Positions 23,377 through 31,123 of a stretch of 32,830 nt of DNA are shown in pieces. The stretch spans positions 1 to 32,830 of the forward strand of contig CALMDH010000231.1 of assembly GCA_937862735.1 (NCBI GenBank), written 5' to 3'. Position 1 is the stretch's first letter. Every line of letters starts with the position of its first letter. This DNA is from M0108 sp937862735 (GTDB lineage Bacteria; Pseudomonadota; Gammaproteobacteria; Chromatiales; Chromatiaceae). A program made the translations under genes and the position numbers. The notes beneath the pieces are model-generated. The model saw only the letters and a list, made by a program, of their open reading frames with translations, did not search any database and had not been told where the DNA came from.

Positions 23377-24477
23377 TCAGTTGTAGCGCGGGTGGGAGAC
23401 GAAGCCCGCATTGCCGTGATCAACCCGGGGCAGATAACCCGGATAGTCCTCTTCCTCATACACGGCCGCCGCGGCGGTCGCCCGTTGAGCCAGCAGCTCC
23501 GCGACTGCCGGCGGCCCGATCACCTTGATGTCCGCCCCCCAGCCAGCCAGCCAGTGCCACAGGTGCCCGGACGGGGTCACCGTCGCGATGACACGGGCCT
23601 CGTAGCCATCGTCCTCGTCCTCACAGTCGTAGCAGCGCTGATCGAGCCCCAGGGGAGAGTCACGTAAGAGATCCGCCACCGCCCCCCGCGCCAGCAATTC
23701 CACCGTGACGGGGTGGCCCGCGACTTCACCCGCCAGCCCCAGTCCCTGCTGGATGGCCTGATCCAGGTCAAAATCCGCCCGGCGAATAGCGGACCTGCTG
23801 ATCACCTCCACGCTGACAAAACGATGCAGCAGAAAGGGCTGCACGCCCTTTGCCGGCCTGGCCTCGTCCACCGCCAGGATCACCAGATCATGACCACGAT
23901 CGACCGCCGCCTGCACATGCAGCGTCAGCTCAGTGCGTTGACCCTGACTGACATATACCCCCTTGACCATCTGTCCTGTCGCCAGGCCACGCAGCAGAGC
24001 GGCCAGCACCGCCGGGTTGAAATCCGCCGGCAGGAGGACCCCCCCTCCACCGATGCTCTGAAAGCGATCGGCGGGGAGCTCCAGCCCACCGTCGTCCACA
24101 GACTGCAAACGCCGCAAGGCCGCCGCCAGCCGGTGGGCGCGACTGACATTGTTGCAATAGACGCCGAGCCCCTCGACCAGACGCGCAAATGCCCATTCGT
24201 CGATCTCTGTGTCCTCTTCGAGGGGGACACGCGCAAACCGCTTCGCATTTTCCAGCGCAGGAGCCGAGCGCACCCATTCATTATTCTCCAGACATTTCAG
24301 ATCCCGTTGCAGCTTCCGTTTGCCAGCCGGATCGTTAGAATAGATCTGACCGGCATAATGACCGGCTAGCTTGTCCAGTAGATCGTTGACCAACACGCCA
24401 CAGTTGCCGGGGTCGCCCTCGGGCAACATGTTGAGAAGCAGATTCTGACGCTCGATGACGGACTGATGTGCTGGCAT
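23377..24477 (-). CDS. WYL-domain transcriptional regulator
   Basis: A 366-residue protein; ATG 24475-24477 (MPAHQSVIERQ) has GGGAG about 8 nt upstream, so the longer open frame before it is not used. N-terminal about 75 residues form a DeoR-like winged helix (RQNLLLNMLP, KRKLQRDLKCLE). The middle (about 175-270) fits a WYL ligand-sensing domain (FNPAVLAALLRGLATG, LVILAVDEA, GVQPFLLHRF). The C-terminal part, with DGYEARVIATV and HLWHWLAGWGADIKVIGPPAV, fits the WCX extension. Such proteins commonly repress antiphage islands and sense nucleotides or nucleic acid. The gene is divergent from the macro-domain gene, with an inverted repeat in the shared 198-bp control region. Confidence 0.8.
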   Translation of the reverse strand: MPAHQSVIERQNLLLNMLPEGDPGNCGVLVNDLLDKLAGHYAGQIYSNDPAGKRKLQRDLKCLENNEWVRSAPALENAKRFARVPLEEDTEIDEWAFARLVEGLGVYCNNVSRAHRLAAALRRLQSVDDGGLELPADRFQSIGGGGVLLPADFNPAVLAALLRGLATGQMVKGVYVSQGQRTELTLHVQAAVDRGHDLVILAVDEARPAKGVQPFLLHRFVSVEVISRSAIRRADFDLDQAIQQGLGLAGEVAGHPVTVELLARGAVADLLRDSPLGLDQRCYDCEDEDDGYEARVIATVTPSGHLWHWLAGWGADIKVIGPPAVAELLAQRATAAAAVYEEEDYPGYLPRVDHGNAGFVSHPRYN

Positions 24478-24553
24478 CCGGTAGCTCCCATGAAGAGATG
24501 GTCCCGTGGGGGAGGGCGGCCCGGGTATCCGGTGTCCTACTCCCCCCGCGCGG

Positions 24554-24587
24554 TGCCTCACTGGCGGACGGTGGTCCGTGTGAGGCA
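24554..24587. promoter_or_regulatory. 34-bp dyad, candidate WYL operator
   Basis: The outer arms TGCCTCAC (24554-24561) and GTGAGGCA (24580-24587) are perfect. The inner arms GGAC (24566-24569) and GTCC (24574-24577) flank GGTG. It lies about 75 bp upstream of the WYL start and about 90 bp upstream of the macro-domain gene, an ideal place for a shared operator. Confidence 0.55.
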
Positions 24588-24675
24588 TACGGGGTCAACG
24601 AGAGCGGCGGCGGGTTTTTAAAACGCCCAGCACAAAAAAAGGTGGCAAGCCCCTCCGGAGCCAGGATGGTTAGAA

Positions 24676-25806
24676 ATGAATAAAAACAGCGTCGTGAACA
24701 CCCTTGCCATCGAAGCCCCCCATGGCTTCCGGGAGTTCAGGCTGGTGCATGGCGATATCTGCGCCGAGGCTGCGGATCTGCTGATCGTCTCGGCCAACGC
24801 GGGCGGGTGGCCGACAGGTGCGGTCCTGAACGCGCTCGAAGTACGTTACGGGGATCTGGGGCTGGACGAGGCCGGGCTGGTCATCCCCCTGGCCGGGCAC
24901 TCGCCCTTCCAGCTCCAGCAGGAACAGGTCTGGTACCAGTCCGCTGCGGGCGTCTATCGCCTGACCCCGCCCGCCAGGGCACCCTTCAAGCACCTGCTCA
25001 TGCTGCGCTTGCCAGGGGCGGCCAATTTTGAAAACGGCCCCGCGGCCATCGCGGCCTTCCGTCAGGCGATACAGGCGACCTTCGCGGCCCTGGCGGCCCT
25101 GGAATTCGGTGGGCAATGCTTTCAGACGATCGCCCTGCCGGTGCTGGGGGGCTCCCGCCACTACCCCAAGGAAGGGGCGATTCAGACCTTGCTGGAGATC
25201 GCCCTCAACTGGCTGCGGGTGTCCCGCCAGACCCGGCAGATCAACTTCGTGGTCCATGCGGATGACGAGATCGCCGGCTGGGATGCGGCGATGGACAAGG
25301 TGCTGGGCCGCACCTTTGAGGATGGCGACTATCGCCAGGCGATTGCCGAGTTGCGCGCGGTCCTGCTGGCACGCATCGCCGAGATCCTCAAAAGCGAAAG
25401 CGATCCACTGATCAGGCAGGCGCTGGAGTTCCTCGCCCTGGCCTTGCCGAGCCAGGACCATCACACCTCGATCCAGCAGTTCGGCAATTTCGGCCGCATG
25501 ACGGCCGAGGCCATGTCCCAGCGGCTGTGCCGGGATCTGGGCCTGACGCCGGGCGAGAGCGCCTTTGGCAATATCGAGTTGCTGGGCCGCTCCCCGGACG
25601 TGGCGAAGTGGATCTACAGTTACCTGCATTGCCTGCGCATCCTGGGCAACGAGGCGGTGCACCTGGCTGAGCGTGACCAGCGTATCCCCAAGTCCCTGGC
25701 GGCGGGGGACCTGACCGTGATCCTCAGCAACCTGAGCCGGGTGCTCGATTTTTACCGGCAATGGCAAACGGGGCGCGGCACGCGCAACGGGTCGCTGGCC
25801 GGCTGA
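24676..25806 (+). CDS. Macro domain protein with DUF4145-like C-terminus
   Basis: A 376-residue protein. Residues about 20-200 look like a macro domain: VHGDICAEAADLLIVSANAGG (opening strand and the Asn-containing loop that holds ADP-ribose), then VLGGSRHYP in the usual place of the glycine loop and VVHADDEI near the end. Residues about 235-365 resemble DUF4145 or HEPN-adjacent domains (SYLHCLRILGNEAVHLAERDQ, LSNLSRVLDFYRQW). Macro domains bind or remove ADP-ribose marks and other NAD-derived ligands. DUF4145 is widespread in defence effectors and toxins. It is divergent from the WYL regulator, so probably controlled by it. Domain calls are motif-level; the first 15 residues are unassigned. 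Confidence 0.65.
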   Translation: MNKNSVVNTLAIEAPHGFREFRLVHGDICAEAADLLIVSANAGGWPTGAVLNALEVRYGDLGLDEAGLVIPLAGHSPFQLQQEQVWYQSAAGVYRLTPPARAPFKHLLMLRLPGAANFENGPAAIAAFRQAIQATFAALAALEFGGQCFQTIALPVLGGSRHYPKEGAIQTLLEIALNWLRVSRQTRQINFVVHADDEIAGWDAAMDKVLGRTFEDGDYRQAIAELRAVLLARIAEILKSESDPLIRQALEFLALALPSQDHHTSIQQFGNFGRMTAEAMSQRLCRDLGLTPGESAFGNIELLGRSPDVAKWIYSYLHCLRILGNEAVHLAERDQRIPKSLAAGDLTVILSNLSRVLDFYRQWQTGRGTRNGSLAG

Positions 25807-25970
25807 GGCTGGGCTCGCTCAATCCTTTCGTTCCATTTTGTTGCGCATATGAGGAGGGATATGTGGAGACACCATGCATGGACACATTTGTCAGGCGGCC
25901 TACCTTCGTCGGGCCGCCACCCCTTGATAGGCCACCTCCCTTCCCTATTCCCCGGCCGGGGGGAGGTAAC

Positions 25971-26327
25971 ATGCACCTTCATGCGGCTGTCCATGGCCAT
26001 TGCTATCTGGCCTGGCAATCGCTACTGGTCTTCGGCCGAGATAAGGGTGAACCAGTAACCTCGCGTCCCGTGGTGTCGTTGTTACAAGAGAAGTATCGAC
26101 TCTATGTGCTGCCGGCAACCAGGAAACCAGATGATGCCCTTTATCCCATCGAACTTAGGCGCTGTTCCGTCAAGGATGGCAATAACAAATTCCGTTACAG
26201 CTATCTGAGTCCCCATCCGGAGGTGGTTACCGCCAGCAAGCTGAAGGAAATAGGCATACTGCCCGAAGACCTGCGTCAGAATATTGCCACTTGGCTGCGT
26301 AATCGCCACCTGGGGGCTGCGCTATGA
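25971..26327 (+). CDS. Small unknown protein, first gene of the CHAT operon
   Basis: A 118-residue protein. The ATG at 25971 has a near-perfect GGAGG at 25962-25966; the longer frame upstream lacks coding character. The sequence is mixed alpha/beta: SLLVFGRD, LLQEKYRLYVLP, YPIELRRCSVKDGNNKF, SYLSPHPEVVTASKLKEIG, and a helical end LRQNIATWLRNRH. It ends with an ATGA overlap to the sigma-like gene (26324-26327), so the two are translationally coupled. Its fixed place suggests it works with, or regulates, the sigma-like protein. Family not recognised. Confidence 0.6.
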   Translation: MHLHAAVHGHCYLAWQSLLVFGRDKGEPVTSRPVVSLLQEKYRLYVLPATRKPDDALYPIELRRCSVKDGNNKFRYSYLSPHPEVVTASKLKEIGILPEDLRQNIATWLRNRHLGAAL

Positions 26328-27223
26328 ACGGCCAGGAAGCGGAAGCGACTTTGCGCGATCTCTGGTCCCGGCGTCCCAATCTGACCAAAGCCGAATGGAC
26401 CCGGTTGTATCAATTGATCCATGGTTTCCTGCAGTATCGCCACTGGCCGGAACTCCAGTCATTGCGCGGAACACGCGAAGAATTCATACACGATTTCTTC
26501 ATGGACAGGGTCTTCCTGGGAGGTGCTCAAGGAGGCGAAATTCATCACTCGGGTGCTTTGGCCGTTTTCTTTCGCCGCTATCTCATTAGCTTGCTCAGAG
26601 CCCCTCATGTGCGCCACCGCCAGGATGAGGACGGCCGGGATAGCGGGGAAGTACCCCCGTCAGACCCGGCAGATGCCCCGCCTGCTCTCGGGGGGGCGGA
26701 GGAGAAGCCACTGCACGTGAGTAGCCGGGACCCTGCCAGGGACCTCCTCGACCTGGTGGCCGAAGAGGTGCGGGGGATATTGACCGGTAAGCGCCAGAAC
26801 CCCCAGGAGAATGAAACCTTCACCTCCTTGCGTGAACATTACGGCCTGTGGGTCCCGGAGATCCTGGCCTCCGCCCGCGGTTTCCTCACGGGCCAGGGCC
26901 TTTGGGAACAGCTCAGGTCTGAGAGCGGCTGGATCTTGCTCTATTTACGCGAGCATTTTTGCCCGGAAAACGGGATCGCCTTGGATGCCCTCCGGCGCCG
27001 GCACCAGCTTGCGTCACACCATTACAAGGCACTCAAACTGGGCATCACGGTACCCAAGGGCGAGCAGGCGGCCCTCGCCGTTTTCCGCGGCAGTTACCGG
27101 GGGCAATGGCTGGATAGCCTGGGAATCCCGGTGGATCAGGATCATCGGGTGGAGATGGCCCTGGCGTTACAAATGCTCTGCCTGGTCGCGTTACATGATC
27201 AGGCCGCACAGGTGCCCGCATGA
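26324..27223 (+). CDS. Sigma-70-like regulatory protein
   Basis: A 299-residue protein. Residues about 50-95 read like sigma region 2: TREEFIHDFFMDRVFLG, then SGALAVFFRRYLISLLR, the conserved aromatic/basic core-binding helix. A disordered acidic linker follows (about 95-150). The C-terminal helices (GWILLYLREHF, ALDALRRRHQLASHHYKALKLGI) have the pattern of a region 4 helix-turn-helix. The length (299) is longer than typical ECF sigma factors. It may direct RNA polymerase to a target promoter when released from its partner. It is coupled to the 118-aa gene, with 124 bp to the anti-sigma-like gene. The call rests on pattern recognition only; it could be a sigma-derived adaptor. Confidence 0.5.
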   Translation: MNGQEAEATLRDLWSRRPNLTKAEWTRLYQLIHGFLQYRHWPELQSLRGTREEFIHDFFMDRVFLGGAQGGEIHHSGALAVFFRRYLISLLRAPHVRHRQDEDGRDSGEVPPSDPADAPPALGGAEEKPLHVSSRDPARDLLDLVAEEVRGILTGKRQNPQENETFTSLREHYGLWVPEILASARGFLTGQGLWEQLRSESGWILLYLREHFCPENGIALDALRRRHQLASHHYKALKLGITVPKGEQAALAVFRGSYRGQWLDSLGIPVDQDHRVEMALALQMLCLVALHDQAAQVPA

Positions 27224-27347
27224 GTCCCGACAGCGTGAACCGTGATCCCCCGGCGGGGGGCTTGGCCAGCGTCAGGGTTCCCAGAACCTGTCTTTGGGCG
27301 TATCCGCCACCAGCCGCCGCGCGTGCTGGCAGCGAGGAGAATTGATC

Positions 27348-28577
27348 ATGCGACGACTTGCCCCACCCTTGAGCGTCATTGAAGACGCCTTGTTCGACCC
27401 CTCACCGCCTTTGCTGCAGCGGTGGCTGGAGGGTGACCCCACCCTGTCCGCGGAGCGCCGGGCCGCACTCGCTGCGGACCCCGCGGCACAGGCCTACGCC
27501 GCCGCCTGGCGGCAGGAGCCCCCCGCCCCCCGCGATCAGCCCCCGGATTTCGCGGTGGCGTTACCCGCCCATCTTGCCGAGCAGATCGAGGCCCGCGTGG
27601 CCGCCAATGCCCTCAACCTCTCGCCGGAACCCCGCCCGGGCCTGATCCTGCAGATCGACAGCGCCCGCACCCCCAGCGGGCCTCTGGACTGGGACCTGGC
27701 CCGGCCGCTGGCCGTGCTTCTGTCGGAACCGGCGGAACATCCCAGCGTCTGGTACGGCTGGCTGATGAGCCCGGAGACCGATTACGCCAGCTATTGGGAT
27801 CTGCTCCTGGAAGAGGAGGATGCCCCGGTCGATCCCAGCGTGGCCATGGTCCAGGTTTACAATCCGGTATATATCTACTGCCCCGCGGCCAGCAGGGCGC
27901 TGGGACAGCTTGCCCCCACCCGCCTGGCCGCCGTGCGGACCCTGGCGGCGGATTTTCTGCTCGGGGACACCAGCGCGCTGCCGGAAGCGGATCCCGGCGT
28001 GCTGCTCCAGCGCACCACCTCAGAGGGGCACCTGATCGTGACCGGTACCCCCCTGGGGGATGAACAAGATCCCCGGCACGCCTATCAGGAACTCTACATC
28101 ACGGTGGCGGATTATATCCGCGCCATGGCGGGGCAAGCGCTGGCCGAGCTGGCCGAACCCACACCGGCCCCCTGGTGGCAACGAGCTCTGGCGGCCCTGC
28201 GCGACGCGGCGGACCAGTGGCAGGTGACCCTGACCCCGGTGCCGGTGTTGGCCATGGGGCCGGGAACATCCGGCGTCAGCGAAACTGACTCTTCCGTCGC
28301 GACCTGGCGACTGGGGGAGACCCTGGACCTGCAACTGATCCCCGAGCCGGATGGGCAATCGGTCCAGATTCACGCCACCCTCGCCCCCGGCCAGGCCCCG
28401 GTGACCCTCGCCCTGGTGGAAGCGGACGGTCTGGTGACCCAGCAGCGGCGGCTGGACGCCCTACAGCCCGACGGCGATCTCTGGGCCGAGGCGGGTCTCA
28501 CCCTGTCCGTGCGGGATGAGGCTGGCGGGCGCCTGTTCGAGGCCCGTTTGCCCGACCCGCTGGCCGGCCAGTCGTGA
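27348..28577 (+). CDS. Anti-sigma-like N-terminus with DUF1822-like middle, CHAT partner
   Basis: A 409-residue protein; ATG 27348 has GAGGAG 8-10 nt upstream. Residues about 18-50 (LLQRWLEGDPTLSAERRAAL, ADPAAQAYAAAW) have the composition of an anti-sigma N-terminal helix set. The middle (about 90-240) contains PETDYASYWDLLLEEEDAP, VQVYNPVYIY and LAAVRTLAADFLLGD, reminiscent of the DUF1822-type proteins found beside CHAT genes in cyanobacteria (from memory). The C-terminus is a beta-rich domain (LQLIPEPDGQSVQIHATLA, LTLSVRDEAGG). It overlaps the CHAT start by four bases (GTGA). It is a candidate sigma-holding protein and protease substrate. Function is inference. Confidence 0.5.
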   Translation: MRRLAPPLSVIEDALFDPSPPLLQRWLEGDPTLSAERRAALAADPAAQAYAAAWRQEPPAPRDQPPDFAVALPAHLAEQIEARVAANALNLSPEPRPGLILQIDSARTPSGPLDWDLARPLAVLLSEPAEHPSVWYGWLMSPETDYASYWDLLLEEEDAPVDPSVAMVQVYNPVYIYCPAASRALGQLAPTRLAAVRTLAADFLLGDTSALPEADPGVLLQRTTSEGHLIVTGTPLGDEQDPRHAYQELYITVADYIRAMAGQALAELAEPTPAPWWQRALAALRDAADQWQVTLTPVPVLAMGPGTSGVSETDSSVATWRLGETLDLQLIPEPDGQSVQIHATLAPGQAPVTLALVEADGLVTQQRRLDALQPDGDLWAEAGLTLSVRDEAGGRLFEARLPDPLAGQS

Positions 28578-30865
28578 CGCTGCCCGCCCAGGCCGTGGCG
28601 GACGTCTGGCTGCTGGCCGACGGAGCCGATGCCGTGCTCTGGGTGGCAGACGATCGGCGTGTCGACGGGCGTGTCCCCCTGTCCCTCACTCAACCCAGTC
28701 TTCTGGCTATCCCGCCCACCCTGAGGGAACTGCGGGATCAGGGGGCACGGTGGGGCCTGGACCAGGTCCTCGTACCGGCGCTGGCCGGGCTGCTTGGCGC
28801 GGCGCTGGCGTCGGCGGCGCGGGTGCGGCTCCACCTCGACGCGGCCCTGCCGGAGGCCTGGCACCGCTGCCCGTATGAATACCTGCGCCGGGAGGGTCAG
28901 ACCCTCCATGGTCGGCTCACCGTCAGCCGTTATGACCCGCCGGCGCCTGGTCCCACCCCCCTGATCGCCCCCGGGCGGGAGATCGTCGTCCTCAATCATC
29001 TGCCGCGCACCGACCCGGAACAACCCTGGCGGCGGGCCCTGGGCCTGGCCCAGGTCATCGGACCGGCGGCGGTTGGGCAGTATCTGCGCCAGGCGGACCT
29101 GCCCCACCTCGCTGCCCTGATCGTGGTGGCGCATGGGACGGAAGACCGGGATGACCACCCGTTCCGGGCGGCCGATGGCCGTTCCTGGGCCTTGCCCACG
29201 GCCCGCGGGCTGCCGCCCCTGGTCATCCTTTTGGCCTGCGGCGATGAGGACGGCAACCTGATCGACCTGGGCCGCCAGTTGCTGGCGGCCGGGGCGCGGA
29301 CGGTAATCGCGCCCCTGGGCCGCCCGACGCTGACGGGGGCCGGGGAATTCCTCGCCGACTTCCTGCCGGCGTGGGTCGCCGGCGCGCGGGTGGACGATGC
29401 CCTGGGCGCGGCCGCCAGTCCACCCGCGGCCGCGGGGGGCGCCCGGCGCTTGCTGTTGCTGGGCGCGCCTGACCTGCGCCGCCAGGGGGCGGAGGTCCCC
29501 CACGACGCCTGGAGCGATGAGCGCCTGGTCAGCGCGGTGCAGCAGAACGATATCCGTGCCCTGGTGACCCTGCTGGAGCGCCTCACCCGGCGCCACCTGC
29601 TGGCCGGTGAGAGTCTGGACGGGGCGGAGACAACCCTGCGCCGCTGGCTGGGCGTGACCCCGGCCAACGAGCCCCGCGAGCAGTGGCTCCTGGGTCTGCT
29701 CAGCGCGGTGGAACCCGGTCTGACGGGTAATCAGACGCGGGCCTGGGTCGGTTCGCTCCTCGCGCTGCTGGCCGAGGCCTATGCGCAGGACCTGATTCCG
29801 CGCTGCGAAGCCCTGCGGGAGGCCCTGAACACAGCGGGCGTGACGCTCACGCCGCGCATGCTCCACTGCTGGAGTCGTATTTATTACCGGCGGGGACGCT
29901 ACGGACTGGCCCTGCGGGATGTCGCCCGGGGCATCCGGGGCATGGCACGCACCGATCCCGACCTGCAGACGACCGATTTCCTCGGTCACGTCCTGGATCT
30001 GGCGATTGATCTGAATCTGCCGGCAGCGGCCCGGACCCTGGCGATCGAACTGGAGGAGATCCTGGCTCAGCGGCAACAGGCCGGCGCCGATTGGCAGCGC
30101 CACAAGCTCCGGGATCGCCAGGCCCGCATCGCCCTGCGTGCCGGTGAGTTGCGTCAGGCGCTGACCCATTTCCGCATCAAGCGTGATGAGGCCATCAACC
30201 ACTTTAACCGCGACGGGGTCCGGGAACTGGCGTGGCTGCTTTACGTGGCTGCCTGGCTGCCTGATGCGGGGGCCGGGGAGCGCGAGGAAATGGGCGTCTG
30301 GTTGGGCGAGGCCCGTGCCGCACTGGCGCACCAGCCGGACCTGGGCGCGGTGGGCGCGGGAAATTTCGATGCGCTCTACCTGTTGCGCGCCTGCGCCGCC
30401 TATGGCTGGCGGCATGCCGACCGGGGGGCGCTCGACCTGGTCCTGTCCTGCCAGGAACCCCTGCGCCAGCGCCTATTCGCCGCGCATCAGGACCCGGCGC
30501 CCCCGGGATTCTGTTTTGTGTTTCTGCATCTCGCCGCGCGGGCGGGCAGCCTGCCCGCTCCCTTGACTCTACCCACCTGGGAGGAAATCAGGACGGCCAT
30601 GGCGGACCACCGATATTTTTCCAAGCTGGCCAGCCTGGCTTATCTGCTCGGACGGTCAGCGGACGTACAAGAGTATCTTGACCGTTTTGATTCCCAGCGC
30701 CGGTTGCCGGCGGGCATTGGTTTTCCGGACTGGTTTCTGGAGGGGCGGCTGAGCCAGTGGGCTCAGCTCTGCGCCGACCGCGCTGCCTATGAGCGGCAGG
30801 TGCTGGGGGGAAGTGGCGGGGTGGATGTGGATAGGTTGGCGGTGAGTGGATTGTTGCCGTTGTAG
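28574..30865 (+). CDS. CHAT-domain caspase-like protease with TPR-like helical region
   Basis: A 763-residue protein starting at GTG 28574, coupled to the previous gene by a GTGA overlap. Residues about 1-300 form a CHAT domain: the His motif ALIVVAHGTEDRD (His 187) and the Cys motif VILLACGDEDGN (Cys 222), arranged as in caspase-like cysteine proteases. The order strand-His, strand-Cys and the following GARTVIAPL strand fit the fold. From about 300 to the end the protein is helical, with paired helices (MLHCWSRIYYRRGRYGLALRDV, TLAIELEEILAQRQQ, ALRAGELRQALTHFR) resembling TPR units. CHAT proteases cut one or a few proteins when triggered. The neighbours suggest that a sigma/anti-sigma pair is the target. 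Confidence 0.85.
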   Translation: MTLPAQAVADVWLLADGADAVLWVADDRRVDGRVPLSLTQPSLLAIPPTLRELRDQGARWGLDQVLVPALAGLLGAALASAARVRLHLDAALPEAWHRCPYEYLRREGQTLHGRLTVSRYDPPAPGPTPLIAPGREIVVLNHLPRTDPEQPWRRALGLAQVIGPAAVGQYLRQADLPHLAALIVVAHGTEDRDDHPFRAADGRSWALPTARGLPPLVILLACGDEDGNLIDLGRQLLAAGARTVIAPLGRPTLTGAGEFLADFLPAWVAGARVDDALGAAASPPAAAGGARRLLLLGAPDLRRQGAEVPHDAWSDERLVSAVQQNDIRALVTLLERLTRRHLLAGESLDGAETTLRRWLGVTPANEPREQWLLGLLSAVEPGLTGNQTRAWVGSLLALLAEAYAQDLIPRCEALREALNTAGVTLTPRMLHCWSRIYYRRGRYGLALRDVARGIRGMARTDPDLQTTDFLGHVLDLAIDLNLPAAARTLAIELEEILAQRQQAGADWQRHKLRDRQARIALRAGELRQALTHFRIKRDEAINHFNRDGVRELAWLLYVAAWLPDAGAGEREEMGVWLGEARAALAHQPDLGAVGAGNFDALYLLRACAAYGWRHADRGALDLVLSCQEPLRQRLFAAHQDPAPPGFCFVFLHLAARAGSLPAPLTLPTWEEIRTAMADHRYFSKLASLAYLLGRSADVQEYLDRFDSQRRLPAGIGFPDWFLEGRLSQWAQLCADRAAYERQVLGGSGGVDVDRLAVSGLLPL

Positions 30866-31123
30866 AGGGATCGAAGCTAAGGTAGCACCAAGCGCGGGCA
30901 ACTAAGTGCGGCGCGACGGCGGCTGAGTCGTTCGAGTCGGTCCATAGTACCCCTGAGCATGGGAAACTCGTTCGAGAGGATACCTGGCAGCAGAGCAGCC
31001 GACCGGTCTAGTCGCCTTCTGGAGGGAATACCTGATTTGCGTAACTTCACAGCAGCATTTATCCGCATTGGACCTCAGTCCGAACGCGCTTATTGACCAC
31101 ACAACCTGATCGAGGATGCGACT
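30866..31123. other. Intergenic stretch before the STY4851-like gene
   Basis: 258 bp with no convincing gene or terminator. CGAGGATGCGACT before the ATG at 31124 gives a GAGG ribosome site at about 11 nt. Sequence after 31020 is less GC-rich and may hold the promoter; I cannot define its boxes. Confidence 0.4.

Noticed and set aside
24670..25767. Long minus-strand open frame opposite the macro-domain gene
   Set aside because: Same antisense composition; the plus strand has a better start and a recognisable domain pattern.
28370..30415. Long open frame on the minus strand opposite the CHAT gene
   Set aside because: Gln/Arg/Gly-rich, low-complexity translation typical of GC-rich antisense; the plus strand has clear CHAT motifs and coupled starts.
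25971..30865. Full type III-E CRISPR (Craspase) locus
   Set aside because: The CHAT and sigma-like genes recall it, but there is no gRAMP (fused Cas7-11) gene, cas1/cas2 or array in the window.
30877..31102. Small minus-strand frames before the STY4851-like gene
   Set aside because: Basic, irregular translation with no ribosome site; resemblance to a maturase piece was too weak to keep.
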